Shown here in pieces: positions 51,247 to 59,957 of a DNA stretch of 64,000 nucleotides. The notes below the pieces were generated by a model that did not search any database, was not told where the DNA came from, and saw only the letters and a list, made by a program, of their open reading frames with translations. The DNA comes from an uncultured Collinsella sp. (GTDB lineage Bacteria; Actinomycetota; Coriobacteriia; Coriobacteriales; Coriobacteriaceae): assembly GCA_900541685.1 (NCBI GenBank), contig UQKM01000006.1, positions 1 to 64,000 on the forward strand, given 5' to 3'. How positions within the stretch are numbered: the first letter of the stretch is position 1; each line of letters starts with the position of its first letter. The position numbers and the translations under genes were made by a program.

Positions 51247-51969
51247 ATGATCAAGAAGGTCATGGAGGACTACAAGGTCCTGTTGCGGAGCATTCCCGCG
51301 GCAACGGTTTCGCTGTTTTTCGTGAGTGTCATCATGATGAACCTGCTGGCCAACAAAGAGCTTATCAGCCTGCCGTATCTGGCACTCGATTGCGGCTTTG
51401 TGGTGAGCTGGGTTTCGTTTTTGTGCCAGGACATGATCTGCAAGCGCTTTGGCGCCAAGGCATCCATCAAAATCTCTGTCCTCGCGCTGCTGGTCAACCT
51501 GGCCGTGAGCCTGTGCTTTTGGGCGTGCTCGCTCACGCCCGGCATGTGGGGCGCTTACTACGACACGGGCATGATCGAGGTCAACACTGCCCTTAACGCC
51601 ACCATTGGCGGCACCTGGTACGTGGTGCTGGGCTCTTCGCTGGCAATGCTCGTTTCTGCCGTGGTTAATTCCACGCTCAACCAGTCGCTCGGCCGTATGC
51701 TCAAAAAGAATAACTTTGCGAGCTTTGCCTTCCGCTCCTATGTGTCCACGGGTGTTGGCCAGTTTATCGACAACTTGGTCTTTGCCATTGTGGTGAGCCA
51801 CACGTTCTTTGGTTGGACTTGGGTGCAGGTCATTATGTGCTCGCTGACGGGCGCCGTCGCCGAGCTGCTGTGCGAGGTCTTCCTGAGCCCCGTGGGCTAC
51901 AAGGTTGTGCGTGGCTGGGAGCGCGAGAACGTGGGCGCCGAGTACCTCGAGCGCCACGCAACCGCCTAA
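51247..51969 (+). CDS. VUT-family (YhhQ/COG1738) queuosine-precursor transporter
   Basis: A 240-residue protein with about six membrane segments. Family marks are VSLFFVSVIMMNLLANKEL and the VGQFIDNLVFAIVVS segment (helix with conserved Q-x-D), both typical of the VUT/YhhQ group that imports queuosine precursors such as preQ0/preQ1. The ribosome site AAAGGAG is embedded in the candidate riboswitch tail, which supports repression by preQ1. An SDR gene follows by 9 bp. Confidence 0.83.
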   Translation: MIKKVMEDYKVLLRSIPAATVSLFFVSVIMMNLLANKELISLPYLALDCGFVVSWVSFLCQDMICKRFGAKASIKISVLALLVNLAVSLCFWACSLTPGMWGAYYDTGMIEVNTALNATIGGTWYVVLGSSLAMLVSAVVNSTLNQSLGRMLKKNNFASFAFRSYVSTGVGQFIDNLVFAIVVSHTFFGWTWVQVIMCSLTGAVAELLCEVFLSPVGYKVVRGWERENVGAEYLERHATA

Positions 51970-51978
51970 GGAGCAAGT

Positions 51979-52659
51979 ATGCGGGTTTTGATCACGGGCG
52001 CTTCGGGCGGTATCGGAGCCGCGTGCGTGCAGCGCTTTTTGGACGAGGGTCACGAGGTCGTGGGCTTTGATCTGCTGCTGGCGGCGATCGAACACGAGCG
52101 CTACCGCCATCTGATCGTTGATGTCCGCGAGCCGGACTCGTTTCCGGGCAACCTTGAGCCTCAGGTAATCGTGAACGTTGCCGGTACGCAGGATTCGGCC
52201 GATGACATCGCCGCCAACCTGCGTGGCACCATCAACGTGACCGAGCGCTACGCCTTTGTGGGGGAGGGGCTTGCCGCCAAGCCGACGCCGGCTATCAAAT
52301 CCGTGGTCAATGTGGGGTCGGCGAGCGGACATACGGGATCGGAGTTTCCCGCCTATGCCGCCAGCAAGGGCGGCGTTATCGCCTACACCAAGAACCTTGC
52401 AAACCGCCTAGCACCGCAGGCCATCGCCAACAGTGTGGACCCGGGCGGCGTTATCACGCCGCTCAACCGTTGCGTGATGGAAGACGAGCGCCTGTGGAAC
52501 CAGATTATGGAGCTCACGCCGCTTAAACGCTGGGCCACCGCCCAAGAGATCGCCGAGTGGATCTACTTTGCGGGCGTGACCAACCGGTTTATGACCGGGC
52601 AGAGCCTGCTGATCGATGGCGGCGAGGCCGGCCGCACACAATTTATTTGGCCCGAATAG
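51979..52659 (+). CDS. Short-chain dehydrogenase/reductase
   Basis: A 226-residue SDR. The cofactor loop is TGASGGIGAAC (residues 6-16), NVAG is present, and the catalytic YxxxK is PAYAASKGG with the upstream Ser in VVNVGSASG. The C-terminal MTGQSLLIDGG is typical. Substrate unknown. It starts 9 bp after the transporter gene with AAGGAG, so it is cotranscribed and may be controlled by the same leader. Compared with classical 250-residue SDRs the region after the cofactor loop is short. Confidence 0.88.
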   Translation: MRVLITGASGGIGAACVQRFLDEGHEVVGFDLLLAAIEHERYRHLIVDVREPDSFPGNLEPQVIVNVAGTQDSADDIAANLRGTINVTERYAFVGEGLAAKPTPAIKSVVNVGSASGHTGSEFPAYAASKGGVIAYTKNLANRLAPQAIANSVDPGGVITPLNRCVMEDERLWNQIMELTPLKRWATAQEIAEWIYFAGVTNRFMTGQSLLIDGGEAGRTQFIWPE

Positions 52660-52660
52660 G

Positions 52661-52698
52661 AAACGCGCCCGATGGAAATCCGTCGGGCGCGTTTTTGA
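52661..52698. terminator. Bidirectional terminator between SDR and ung
   Basis: A 12-bp stem AAACGCGCCCGA / TCGGGCGCGTTT with a 10-nt loop, A-tract before and T-tract after, so it works on both strands for the two convergent genes. Confidence 0.88.
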
Positions 52699-52709
52699 TG
52701 TATTGATTT

Positions 52710-53435
52710 TTAGCCGAGGCAAGTCCAGTTGACGGGGGTCGAGCCGTGCTGTTCGAGTAGCCGATTGGCTGCCGAGAAGGGGCGCGACCCTATAAAGGCG
52801 GGGAGTTCTGCCGTGGCGCGGTTGGCCGAAAGCGGCGAGGGGTGCGTAGAAGCTAGGCAGAACTTGCCGGTTGCCTTGCCCGCGCCGATCGCGTCGAGCT
52901 TGCCCTCAACCATTTGCTGGGCAAAGCGGCCCCATGCCAAAAAGACGACCGGCTGGGGCAGCTGGCAGCAGCGCTCGATAACGTAGTCGGTAAGCGTGCT
53001 CCAGCCCAGCTTGGCATGCGAGTTCGCGGCATGCTCGCGCACGGTGAGCGTTGTGTTGAGGAGCAGGACGCCCTGTTGAGCCCAGGGGGTGAGGTCTCCC
53101 GTGGCGGGAATGGGGCAGTCCAGATCGGCTTTGAGCTCCTTATAGATGTTACGCAGGCTCGGCGGCAACTTGGTTTGCGTCGCGGGGACCGAAAACGACA
53201 GCCCCATGGCCTGGTTGGGCCCGTGATAGGGGTCTTGACCCAAGATGACGACCTTGACCTGGTCGGCCGGCGTGTAGGCGAGGGCATTGAGGATGTCGTC
53301 TTGTGCCGGGTAGATGGTCTGCTCGGCACGCAAAAGGGCGATGCGCTCGAGCAGCTGGTTCGTCGTGTCACGTACCGGCTGCGGCGCATCGCCCAACCAA
53401 GTTGCTATGTTGCGGTCGCGGGTTGCGGTGTCCAT
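52710..53435 (-). CDS. ung: Uracil-DNA glycosylase
   Basis: A 241-residue family 1 UDG. The catalytic water-activating loop GQDPYHGPNQAMGLSFSV (Asp of the DPYH motif) is present, as are LLLNTTLTV, the uracil-recognition region VVFLAWG, and the leucine/His loop HPSPLSANR. It removes uracil from DNA. ATG 53435 follows AAAGGAG. Normal length and no neighbours in the same operon. Confidence 0.93.
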   Translation of the reverse strand: MDTATRDRNIATWLGDAPQPVRDTTNQLLERIALLRAEQTIYPAQDDILNALAYTPADQVKVVILGQDPYHGPNQAMGLSFSVPATQTKLPPSLRNIYKELKADLDCPIPATGDLTPWAQQGVLLLNTTLTVREHAANSHAKLGWSTLTDYVIERCCQLPQPVVFLAWGRFAQQMVEGKLDAIGAGKATGKFCLASTHPSPLSANRATAELPAFIGSRPFSAANRLLEQHGSTPVNWTCLG

Positions 53436-53523
53436 GGGGCTCCTTTATGGCAGATGCTCTGTTGGTATCTATTGTAAAGGCGCACCGGTTGCCTTTATGC
53501 CACGGCTGTATGAAGAGCGGAGT

Positions 53524-54426
53524 CTACGAGACGTGCTCGGGCGCTCCTGCCATATGAGCGTGTCCATGTGCGCGAAGGCGCGGAAGCTCGACGGTTGCCA
53601 CCATGACGCCGGTGAGGATGAGGGCGGCGCCAAAGAAGGCGATGGAGCTCAGGACCTCGCCGACCAGGAAAAACGAGAAGACGGCGGAGCAGACCGGCTC
53701 GAGCGAGAAGGCGAAGCCAGTGGTTTCGGCAGGTACGTGGGGCTGCACGAGCGTCTGGGTGATAAAGCCGTAGGCAGAGCAGACGAGTGCGAGCGCAACG
53801 ATAACGACGATCTCGCTCGGCGTGCTGGGAAGCGTGAAGCCGCCAAAGGTAAATGCGGCGATACCCGAGAACAAGCCGCCGAAGCCCAGCTGCCAAACGC
53901 CCAGAGCCAGTGGATCGACTTCTTCGACAAAGCGCTTGGCGATGATAATGTGGCCGGCATAGATAAAGGCCGAGAGCAGCATGATGATCGCGCCGGGATT
54001 CAGGCTGGTAAAGTCGGCGCCCGAGAGCAGCAACATGCCGCAGGTGACGATGGCTGTGCCGATGAGCACCTTGCGCTCGGGGGCGCGACGCAGCAGGGCC
54101 GCGTTGGCAAACGGCACGATCACGACCGTCAGGCTCTGCAAAAAGCCGGCGGTGGAGGCGGAGGTGAGGCTGGAGCCCAGGCACATGCAGGTGATCTCGG
54201 TTGCCATGATGGCGCCGATGATGGCGGCGCGGACCATCAGGTCACGGTTGATGCGCACCGCGTGCTTGTGGAAGAGCAGCAGGCAGGCCGCAAAGGCGAT
54301 GATGCAGCGCAGCGCGACGATGCTCGTGGCGTTCATGCTGTCCATGCCGATCTTCATGAGGGGGTACGAAAAGCCCCATGCGACGGGAACGGAAAATGAG
54401 AGCGCGATTGCTTTTTTGCGATCCAT
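53524..54426 (-). CDS. DMT-superfamily EamA transporter
   Basis: A 300-residue protein with ten membrane helices in two EamA repeats (first from residue 6 SFSVPVAWGFSYPLMKIG, second from about 150). The C-terminal tail is short and His-rich (RAHGHAHMAG). A metabolite or drug exporter by family knowledge; substrate unknown. It is divergent from a LysR regulator with a 158-bp AT-rich spacer, and the LysR protein probably controls it. AAAAGGAG precedes ATG 54426. Confidence 0.87.
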   Translation of the reverse strand: MDRKKAIALSFSVPVAWGFSYPLMKIGMDSMNATSIVALRCIIAFAACLLLFHKHAVRINRDLMVRAAIIGAIMATEITCMCLGSSLTSASTAGFLQSLTVVIVPFANAALLRRAPERKVLIGTAIVTCGMLLLSGADFTSLNPGAIIMLLSAFIYAGHIIIAKRFVEEVDPLALGVWQLGFGGLFSGIAAFTFGGFTLPSTPSEIVVIVALALVCSAYGFITQTLVQPHVPAETTGFAFSLEPVCSAVFSFFLVGEVLSSIAFFGAALILTGVMVATVELPRLRAHGHAHMAGAPEHVS

Positions 54427-54584
54427 GGGACTCCTTTTGTTACAGAACGGTTTCGCAAAAAGGATTCTGCTCCCAGATATGGATGTAGTAAAGAGAATGT
54501 ATCTTCAGTATGATTAAGAAATACTAATGTTGGAAGAAAAAACCCTGGCAAAACGTTTTACGGCTACATCGAAGTGGAGGCACG

Positions 54585-55451
54585 ATGGCATCGCGGTATC
54601 AGATTGTATGTATGGTGGTCGATTGCGGCAGCCTGAAACGTGCCGCCGACGCGCTGGGCTATACGCAAAGCGCGGTGAGCCAGGCCGTCAAGGCGCTCGA
54701 GCGCGAGCTGGGCACCACGATTATCGAGCGCGGCAAGCAGGGCGTCTCGCTTACGCGCGACGGCAAACAGTATCTGCCGTATCTGCGCCAGATCGTAACG
54801 GCCGAGGCCGAGCTCGAGGGCAAGCGTCAGGAGTTGCTGGGGCTTTCATCGACCGACATTCGCATTGCGACGTTTACCAACGTGAGCCGTACCGTGCTGC
54901 CGCGCGTGATCCGCGACTTTGGGGCCCTGCATCCGGGCGTGCGCTTTACCCTCAAGCAGGGCGATTACACGCGCAACGCCCAATGGGTGCACGATGGCGT
55001 GGTTGACTTTTGCTTTACGGCGCGTGGATTTACCACAGGGCTCGAGAAGCGCGTGGCCTATCATGACGAGCTGGTGGCGCTGTTGCCAGCCGCCCATCCG
55101 CTGGCGGCAAAGGAAAAGGTGACGCTCGCCGACCTCGCGTCCGAACCGTTTGTGCTGCTGGATGAGGGCGAGCAGAGCCTGGTGCTCGATGCATTCGCGG
55201 CGCACGGGCTGTCCCCGCACGTGACAAGTGAGGTTACCGACGACTACACCATTATGGCGATGGTGGAGGAGGGCCTCGGCGTGAGCATGCTCTACCGGCG
55301 TACGGTCGAGGGCATGCAGGCTGATATTTGCGTGCGTCCCATCGTGCACGCTCCCTCACGCGACGTCGTGGCAGCCTGGCGCAGCTGGGATACCATGCCG
55401 ATCGCCACGAGGCGCTTTATCGACTACATGAGCTCACATATCGTGAGCTAG
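54585..55451 (+). CDS. LysR-family transcriptional regulator
   Basis: A 288-residue LTTR. The winged helix-turn-helix at residues 1-60 (CGSLKRAADALGYTQSAVSQ, AVKALERELG) and the periplasmic-binding-like effector domain (LGLSSTDIRIATF onward, VEEGLGVSMLYRR) are complete. Divergent from the EamA transporter gene, the usual arrangement for a local activator or repressor. GTGGAGG precedes the ATG. The effector is not predictable. Confidence 0.9.
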   Translation: MASRYQIVCMVVDCGSLKRAADALGYTQSAVSQAVKALERELGTTIIERGKQGVSLTRDGKQYLPYLRQIVTAEAELEGKRQELLGLSSTDIRIATFTNVSRTVLPRVIRDFGALHPGVRFTLKQGDYTRNAQWVHDGVVDFCFTARGFTTGLEKRVAYHDELVALLPAAHPLAAKEKVTLADLASEPFVLLDEGEQSLVLDAFAAHGLSPHVTSEVTDDYTIMAMVEEGLGVSMLYRRTVEGMQADICVRPIVHAPSRDVVAAWRSWDTMPIATRRFIDYMSSHIVS

Positions 55452-55480
55452 TTGCCGATGCGCCACCTTGTTGGATGTGT

Positions 55481-56863
55481 CTAGCGCGCCCCAGTCTTGG
55501 CTTGCGCCAGACGATAGGTGCGTGCCGGATGGCAGAGCAATACCGCCACGACCATAAAGAACGCTGTGGTGCCCAGGCTGATGGGGTAGACCATCATGAT
55601 GTTCGCAAAGGTGCGGAAGTGCGGGAACACGCAGAACACCCAATAGAAGCGGATGCCGCAGACGCAAATCATGGTGATGAGGGCGGGCATGAGCGAGATG
55701 CCAAAGCCGCGCAGATAACCGGACATGTTTTCGTAGAACATGCTAAAGGCGTACGCCGGGAAGATCGAGCACACGCGGATATAGCCGATCGAGACGATGT
55801 TGGGATCGCTGTTAAAGAGCGCCAGGATCTCGCGCCCCAGACCGACGATGATGACGATGGTGGTGAGCGCGACGATGCCGCCTTCGACCAGGCAGACCTT
55901 GAGCGTCTTGGTGCAGCGGTCGATCTGGCGAGCGCCGTGGTTTTGCCCCACAAAGGTGGTGCAGGCCTGGCTAAAGCTGTTGAGCAGGTTGTAGCACACA
56001 TACTCCAGGCTCATGGCGGCGCTCGATGCCGCCATGACCTCGGTGCCCAGGCTGTTGATGGCGGACTGGATGATGATGTTGGCGACGGCAAAGACGGCGC
56101 TTTGGATGCCGGCGGGCAGGCCAATCTTGACGATGCGCTTGAGGGCGACGGGGTCTAAGCCTAAGTCGCGTGGGGTGACGCGGACGACGGAGTCGGTCTT
56201 GAGCAGGCGGATAAAGAGCGTAGCGGCGCTGACGGTGTAGGCGATGGCGGTGGCGATGGCGACGCCCGCGACGCCCCAGTGGAGTACGGGGACAAAGACG
56301 AGGTCCAGGCCAATGTTGAGGACGGTGGACACGGCAAGCGCCTGCAGCGGCATGCGGGTGATGCCGACGGAGCGGAAGATCGCGGCCTCAAAGTTGTAAA
56401 GCAAAATCGAGGGCATGCTCAGCAAAAAGACGCGTAGGTAGAGCGATGCGAGCGGCATGGTTTCGTCAGGGACGTTGAGCGCGGCGAGCATGGGTTCGGC
56501 AAAGATCTCGCCCAGCGCGATGACGACAAAGCCCACGAGTGCCATCAGAATCGAGGTATGGACGGCGCGCTTGACCATGTTCTGATCGTTGCGGCCGATG
56601 GCGTTGGCGATGACCACGTTGGAGCCAAGCGACAGGCCAATAAACAGGTTGATCATAAGGCTGGTAAGGGGAACATTGGAGCCGACCGCCGCCATGGCGA
56701 GGGTTCCCTGGTCGCCCGAGAAGTTACCGATGATGACCGTGGCGATGAGGTTCGACAGCTGCTCAAGGATGCTCGTGGCGGCGACGGGAAAGGCGAACAG
56801 GGGAATATTGCGCCACAGCGAGCCGGTGGTCATGTCGATGTGCTTAGATGCGGTGTCTGCCAT
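55481..56863 (-). CDS. MATE-family efflux transporter
   Basis: A 460-residue protein with twelve membrane helices. The MATE marks are FPVAATSILEQLSNLIATVI in helix 1, the AAVGSN segment, and the second-half GLPAGIQSAVFAVANIIIQS, with FVGQNHGA close to the conserved FxGQNxGA motif. The DinF/NorM-like family exports cationic compounds using Na+ or H+. Start ATG 56863. It ends 29 bp from the LysR stop, convergent to it. Confidence 0.9.
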   Translation of the reverse strand: MADTASKHIDMTTGSLWRNIPLFAFPVAATSILEQLSNLIATVIIGNFSGDQGTLAMAAVGSNVPLTSLMINLFIGLSLGSNVVIANAIGRNDQNMVKRAVHTSILMALVGFVVIALGEIFAEPMLAALNVPDETMPLASLYLRVFLLSMPSILLYNFEAAIFRSVGITRMPLQALAVSTVLNIGLDLVFVPVLHWGVAGVAIATAIAYTVSAATLFIRLLKTDSVVRVTPRDLGLDPVALKRIVKIGLPAGIQSAVFAVANIIIQSAINSLGTEVMAASSAAMSLEYVCYNLLNSFSQACTTFVGQNHGARQIDRCTKTLKVCLVEGGIVALTTIVIIVGLGREILALFNSDPNIVSIGYIRVCSIFPAYAFSMFYENMSGYLRGFGISLMPALITMICVCGIRFYWVFCVFPHFRTFANIMMVYPISLGTTAFFMVVAVLLCHPARTYRLAQAKTGAR

Positions 56864-56980
56864 ACGCTCTCAATCTCTAACATGCTCATTCGTGCTTATT
56901 TGCGCAGACGATGATACTCCTAAGCGCGGGTAGTCTTTTTGGGACGGGGCTGTTTTAGCTATCCCGGCAGGCAATCGGCC

Positions 56981-57000
56981 AAAACGTCCCCAATGACTAG
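56981..57000. repeat. R2 half-unit
   Basis: AAAACGTCCCCAATGACTAG, half of the R2 repeat. It is followed by GGGGGAGGCGTG and a GACAAT box, just as at 44701-44727 before the potassium-channel gene. Confidence 0.7.
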
Positions 57001-57056
57001 GTGGGGGAGGCGTGCGACAATGGTGGGCGTTGTGTTGTTCGCGCTAAGGAGTTGCC

Positions 57057-57869
57057 ATGTTGTTGTGTCCTGTTTGCCATGAGCCTTTGGTGGACGACGA
57101 GCGCGGTGCTGTGTGCGCGGGCGGACACCGGTTTGACCGTGCGCGCGAGGGCTATCTGTATCTGCTGCGCTCGTCCAAGAGCGGCGACTCCATGGGCGAT
57201 CCCAAGTCGCAGGCGCGCAGCCGTCGTGACTTTCTGAACCGTGGATACTATGCGCCGTTGCGCGATGCGATGGTCGAGCTGGTGCGCGAGCGGGTGTCTG
57301 AACGTGCCGCGTCTACGAACGGCCCCATGACCTTGCTCGATATTTGCTGCGGCGAGGGCTACTACACCAGCGCCATGGGTGCGGTGCCGGGCGTGGATGC
57401 TTACGGTTTCGACCTGGGCAAAGAGATGGTGCGCCTGGCCGCCAAGCGCGGCGATGCGACCTACTTCGTGGCCAACATGAAGGACATCCCCGTGGCTGAT
57501 GGCGCCTTTGATATGGTGACCGAACTCTTTGCTCCCTTTAACGAGCGTGAGTTTTCTCGCGTGCTGGCGCCCGAGGGCTCGCTCTACACCGTGGTGCCGG
57601 GTGCCCGTCATCTGTTTGGGCTCAAGGAGGTGCTCTACGACACGCCATATCTCAATGACGAGAAGCTGCCGAAGACTACCGAGCTCGAGTTGGTCGGAAC
57701 GCAGCGGATATCTGCGAATATTACGCTCCAGACCCAGGCCGACATCGAGGCGGTGTTCCAGATGACACCGTACTACTACCGCACGCGCCCCGTCGACAAA
57801 GAGCGCCTGGCAAACTTGGACACTCTTCAGACCGACATCGACTTCATCATCGCCGAGTACCGCCACTAA
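57057..57869 (+). CDS. RlmA-like 23S rRNA (guanine-N1)-methyltransferase
   Basis: A 270-residue protein. The N-terminal zinc ribbon (CPVCHEPL ... CAGGHRFDRAREGYLYLL) and a Rossmann SAM-binding domain (LLDICCGEGYYTSA) followed by VTELFAPFNEREFSRVLAPEG are the combination found in RlmA, which methylates N1 of G745 or G748 in 23S rRNA. RlmA(I) and RlmA(II) cannot be told apart here. AAGGAG precedes ATG 57057. A GACAAT box lies about 45 bp upstream of the start. Confidence 0.87.
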   Translation: MLLCPVCHEPLVDDERGAVCAGGHRFDRAREGYLYLLRSSKSGDSMGDPKSQARSRRDFLNRGYYAPLRDAMVELVRERVSERAASTNGPMTLLDICCGEGYYTSAMGAVPGVDAYGFDLGKEMVRLAAKRGDATYFVANMKDIPVADGAFDMVTELFAPFNEREFSRVLAPEGSLYTVVPGARHLFGLKEVLYDTPYLNDEKLPKTTELELVGTQRISANITLQTQADIEAVFQMTPYYYRTRPVDKERLANLDTLQTDIDFIIAEYRH

Positions 57870-57902
57870 CCTACCAAAAAGGGACAGGTTTATTTTGGCA
57901 GG
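57870..57902. repeat. Palindromic element R4
   Basis: CCTACCAAAA (57870-57879) and TTTTGGCAGG (57893-57902) form an imperfect inverted repeat around AGGGACAGG, starting at the last base of the RlmA stop codon. It shares the GGGACAG core with R1 but is a different family. Confidence 0.55.
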
Positions 57903-57920
57903 TTTTATCTGGGCAAACGT

Positions 57921-57958
57921 AAAGGGCTGACCGCGGAGATGCGCGATCGGCCCTTTTT
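57921..57958 (+). terminator. Terminator after the RlmA-like gene
   Basis: AAAGGGCTGA pairs with TCGGCCCTTT (one wobble) around a 16-nt loop, then TTTTT. It lies between convergent genes. Confidence 0.7.
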
Positions 57959-57994
57959 AGTTGCTTGGCTGCAGAGGCTATGAGAAGCGAGCGC

Positions 57995-58396
57995 TTACAG
58001 GCGGTCCTTGTTCTCGGCCTTGATGGCGTGCGCCTGCTGAACAAAGAACAGGTCGTACACCACGATGACAAAGGCGCCAAAGTTGATGGCGTCGCCGCCA
58101 AACGCGGGAAGCGTGAGCACCGCCTGGGCAAGCGTGGCGACTGCAGCAACGATACCGAGCTTAAACGCGCCGTCAACCTGCGAAGGCTTGTTGGCACCCT
58201 TGATGCCCGCAACGCCCGCGGCAAGATCGATGAGGCCCTTGGCGATAATCACGGCCGCGGCGAGCATGGCGTTCGGTCCGTAGGTGGACTCGAACTTGCC
58301 GGTCGCGATGCCGGCGATTCCAATGACGAGACTGGCGATGCCCAGAACAAAATAAATCAGGGCAAGGATTTTGAGTGTCTTGCGAGTGAAGCTCAT
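57995..58396 (-). CDS. Small four-helix membrane protein
   Basis: A 133-residue protein with four hydrophobic helices (about 9-32, 43-65, 80-99 and 106-124), Lys/Arg-rich loops and the terminal basic tail KAENKDRL. It looks like a DUF-type membrane protein of actinobacteria but I cannot assign the family. ATG 58396 follows GAAAGGA; an in-frame extension to 58465 lacks a ribosome site. Confidence 0.75.
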   Translation of the reverse strand: MSFTRKTLKILALIYFVLGIASLVIGIAGIATGKFESTYGPNAMLAAAVIIAKGLIDLAAGVAGIKGANKPSQVDGAFKLGIVAAVATLAQAVLTLPAFGGDAINFGAFVIVVYDLFFVQQAHAIKAENKDRL

Positions 58397-58626
58397 GGCT
58401 GGTCCTTTCGATACGAGTACGCCAACCTGGCGCACCCTATGTGCTGCACATATGGTGAAGCACATTGTAGTTCAACGGGGCGATGCATGCGTTTGAAAGC
58501 GTCTCTTGCCTGTACGGTTCAACCTTTCAAAAAGGAAAGCTGGGCGTAAGTCAAATCGATGGCAGCGTATGCGCGGCGCTGCGATGATGGGGCCATGGTA
58601 AGAGCTGGACCGAAGGAGGAGCCGTG

Positions 58627-58767
58627 ATGTACGGAGCCAAGCAAGTGCGTGAGCCGCGTTCGTTAGGAAGGCGTATGGGCGATTCCGTGATCGCTGCCGT
58701 GTGCACGGGATTGATGGCGGTGCTTTGCATTGGGATGCTGTGGACCATGTCGCGTGTGGGACAATAG
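58627..58767 (+). CDS. 46-residue single-helix membrane protein
   Basis: A short frame preceded by an excellent ribosome site (GAAGGAGGAG). The peptide has a basic head (MYGAKQVREPRSLGRRM) and one hydrophobic helix (SVIAAVCTGLMAVLCIGMLW), ending SRVGQ. No family recognised. The GGGACAAT at its end may serve as -10 box for the downstream methyltransferase gene. Confidence 0.6.
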   Translation: MYGAKQVREPRSLGRRMGDSVIAAVCTGLMAVLCIGMLWTMSRVGQ

Positions 58768-58830
58768 CGGACGGTTGGGTGCCAACTGAGGTGGCGCTCA
58801 CGTATTCGTTTTGCTTGCTAAGGAGTGTCC

Positions 58831-59535
58831 ATGGGCGTCGTCGATCCCTTTTCTGTTGCTCGGGCTGCTGGGCTCGAGCTCGTGCGGACGTCCGAGGGCC
58901 TTACGCTCACCGACGGCACGATGGAGTTGCGTGCCGATTTTGGCCGCATGCTTCCACGGCTCAAGCAGGGTCGTCTGCAGCAAGAGCTACTGGTGAAGGC
59001 TGCGCGCACAAAAGGCATCGAGCAACCATGGGCGATTGATGCCACAGCAGGCTTTGGCGAGGATTCGCTGCTGCTGGCTGCCGCGGGTTTTGCGGTCGAT
59101 TTGTATGAGCAGGATTGCGTGATCGCGGCGCTCCTCCAGGATGCCCTGGATCGCGCGGCAGATGATCCGGCGCTTGCGGCCGCCGTGGCGCGCATGCACT
59201 TACATGCGGGCGAGGACAGCATTGCCGGTCTTCGCCATACGGCCGAGCTGATCGAGCGGGGCGAGCTCGCGGCTCCCGACGTGGTGTATCTGGACCCCAT
59301 GTTTCCCGAGCGCACCAAGAGCGCGGCGGTGAAAAAGAAGTTTCAGCTCTTGCACCATCTGGAGCAGCCGTGCGCCGATGAGGAAACGCTGGTCGAAGCT
59401 GCGCTTGCGGTGCACCCGCGCAAGGTCGTTATCAAGCGACCGGTGAAGGGGCCGCTGCTTGCCGGCGTTAAGCCGAGCTATCAGCTTGCGGGCAAGGCCG
59501 TTCGTTACGATGTTTTGGTGCCGCCGCGCCCGTAG
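58831..59535 (+). CDS. rsmJ: RsmJ-like 16S rRNA (guanine-N2)-methyltransferase
   Basis: A 234-residue class I methyltransferase. The SAM motif is AIDATAGFGEDSLLLAA and the catalytic block is VVYLDPMFPERTKSA (DPMFP, the RsmJ/YhiQ signature), followed by KVVIKRP. RsmJ methylates G1516 of 16S rRNA. ATG 58831 follows AAGGAG; two codons upstream a GTG is in frame. Length close to the family norm. Confidence 0.87.
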   Translation: MGVVDPFSVARAAGLELVRTSEGLTLTDGTMELRADFGRMLPRLKQGRLQQELLVKAARTKGIEQPWAIDATAGFGEDSLLLAAAGFAVDLYEQDCVIAALLQDALDRAADDPALAAAVARMHLHAGEDSIAGLRHTAELIERGELAAPDVVYLDPMFPERTKSAAVKKKFQLLHHLEQPCADEETLVEAALAVHPRKVVIKRPVKGPLLAGVKPSYQLAGKAVRYDVLVPPRP

Positions 59536-59583
59536 CTTGTGCACGATGGCTGGCGCTTCGCCAGCGCCGTGCCGATGCGGGGT

Positions 59584-59880
59584 CTATTTCCAAGGGTGCG
59601 ACGTCAGGTGCCAGCCGCCGCAGTATTCGCATTTGTAGCAGGCCAAACCACGCCGTCCGCGGTTTTCGCAGTCGGCCATAACGGCCTCGGCTTCGGCGCG
59701 TGTGTCGTAACGGTTTTTGCGCTCGCACGACTTATAGCGCCAAGCCTCGTCGCGCTCGGCGTCCAGGGCGTCGCGGCGCTCGTCCTCGCGTGCAAACAGG
59801 TCGCTCATATCGCCGCCGGTGGCAGCGCCCAAAAACTCGCTTTTGGCTTTTGACCAGGCGGCTCGCTTTTTGCTCCCCAT
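59584..59880 (-). CDS. Small protein with a C-terminal zinc-ribbon-like motif
   Basis: A 98-residue protein. The N-terminus is Lys-rich (MGSKKRAAWSKAKSEF), then an acidic and Arg-rich helix, then CYKCEYCGGWHLTSHP, a short zinc-binding motif (C-x2-C-x2-C and His). The preceding RKNRYDTRAEAEAVM suggests the small family of uncharacterised actinobacterial zinc-finger proteins with a GGWHL ending. ATG 59880 follows GAGAGGAGCGCG. Divergent from the GNAT gene with a symmetric element between. Function unknown. Confidence 0.72.
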   Translation of the reverse strand: MGSKKRAAWSKAKSEFLGAATGGDMSDLFAREDERRDALDAERDEAWRYKSCERKNRYDTRAEAEAVMADCENRGRRGLACYKCEYCGGWHLTSHPWK

Positions 59881-59904
59881 CTGCTTCGCGCTCCTCTCCA
59901 AACG

Positions 59905-59936
59905 TTGGTATCATTGCTCAATCAAAGTGATACCAA
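59905..59936. promoter_or_regulatory. Perfect 9-bp inverted repeat in a divergent spacer
   Basis: TTGGTATCA and TGATACCAA separated by 14 bp, between the zinc-motif protein and the GNAT gene. It could be a regulator site shared by both. No cognate regulator is adjacent. Confidence 0.5.
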
Positions 59937-59957
59937 TAAACGTGAGGTCGCCGCGTG

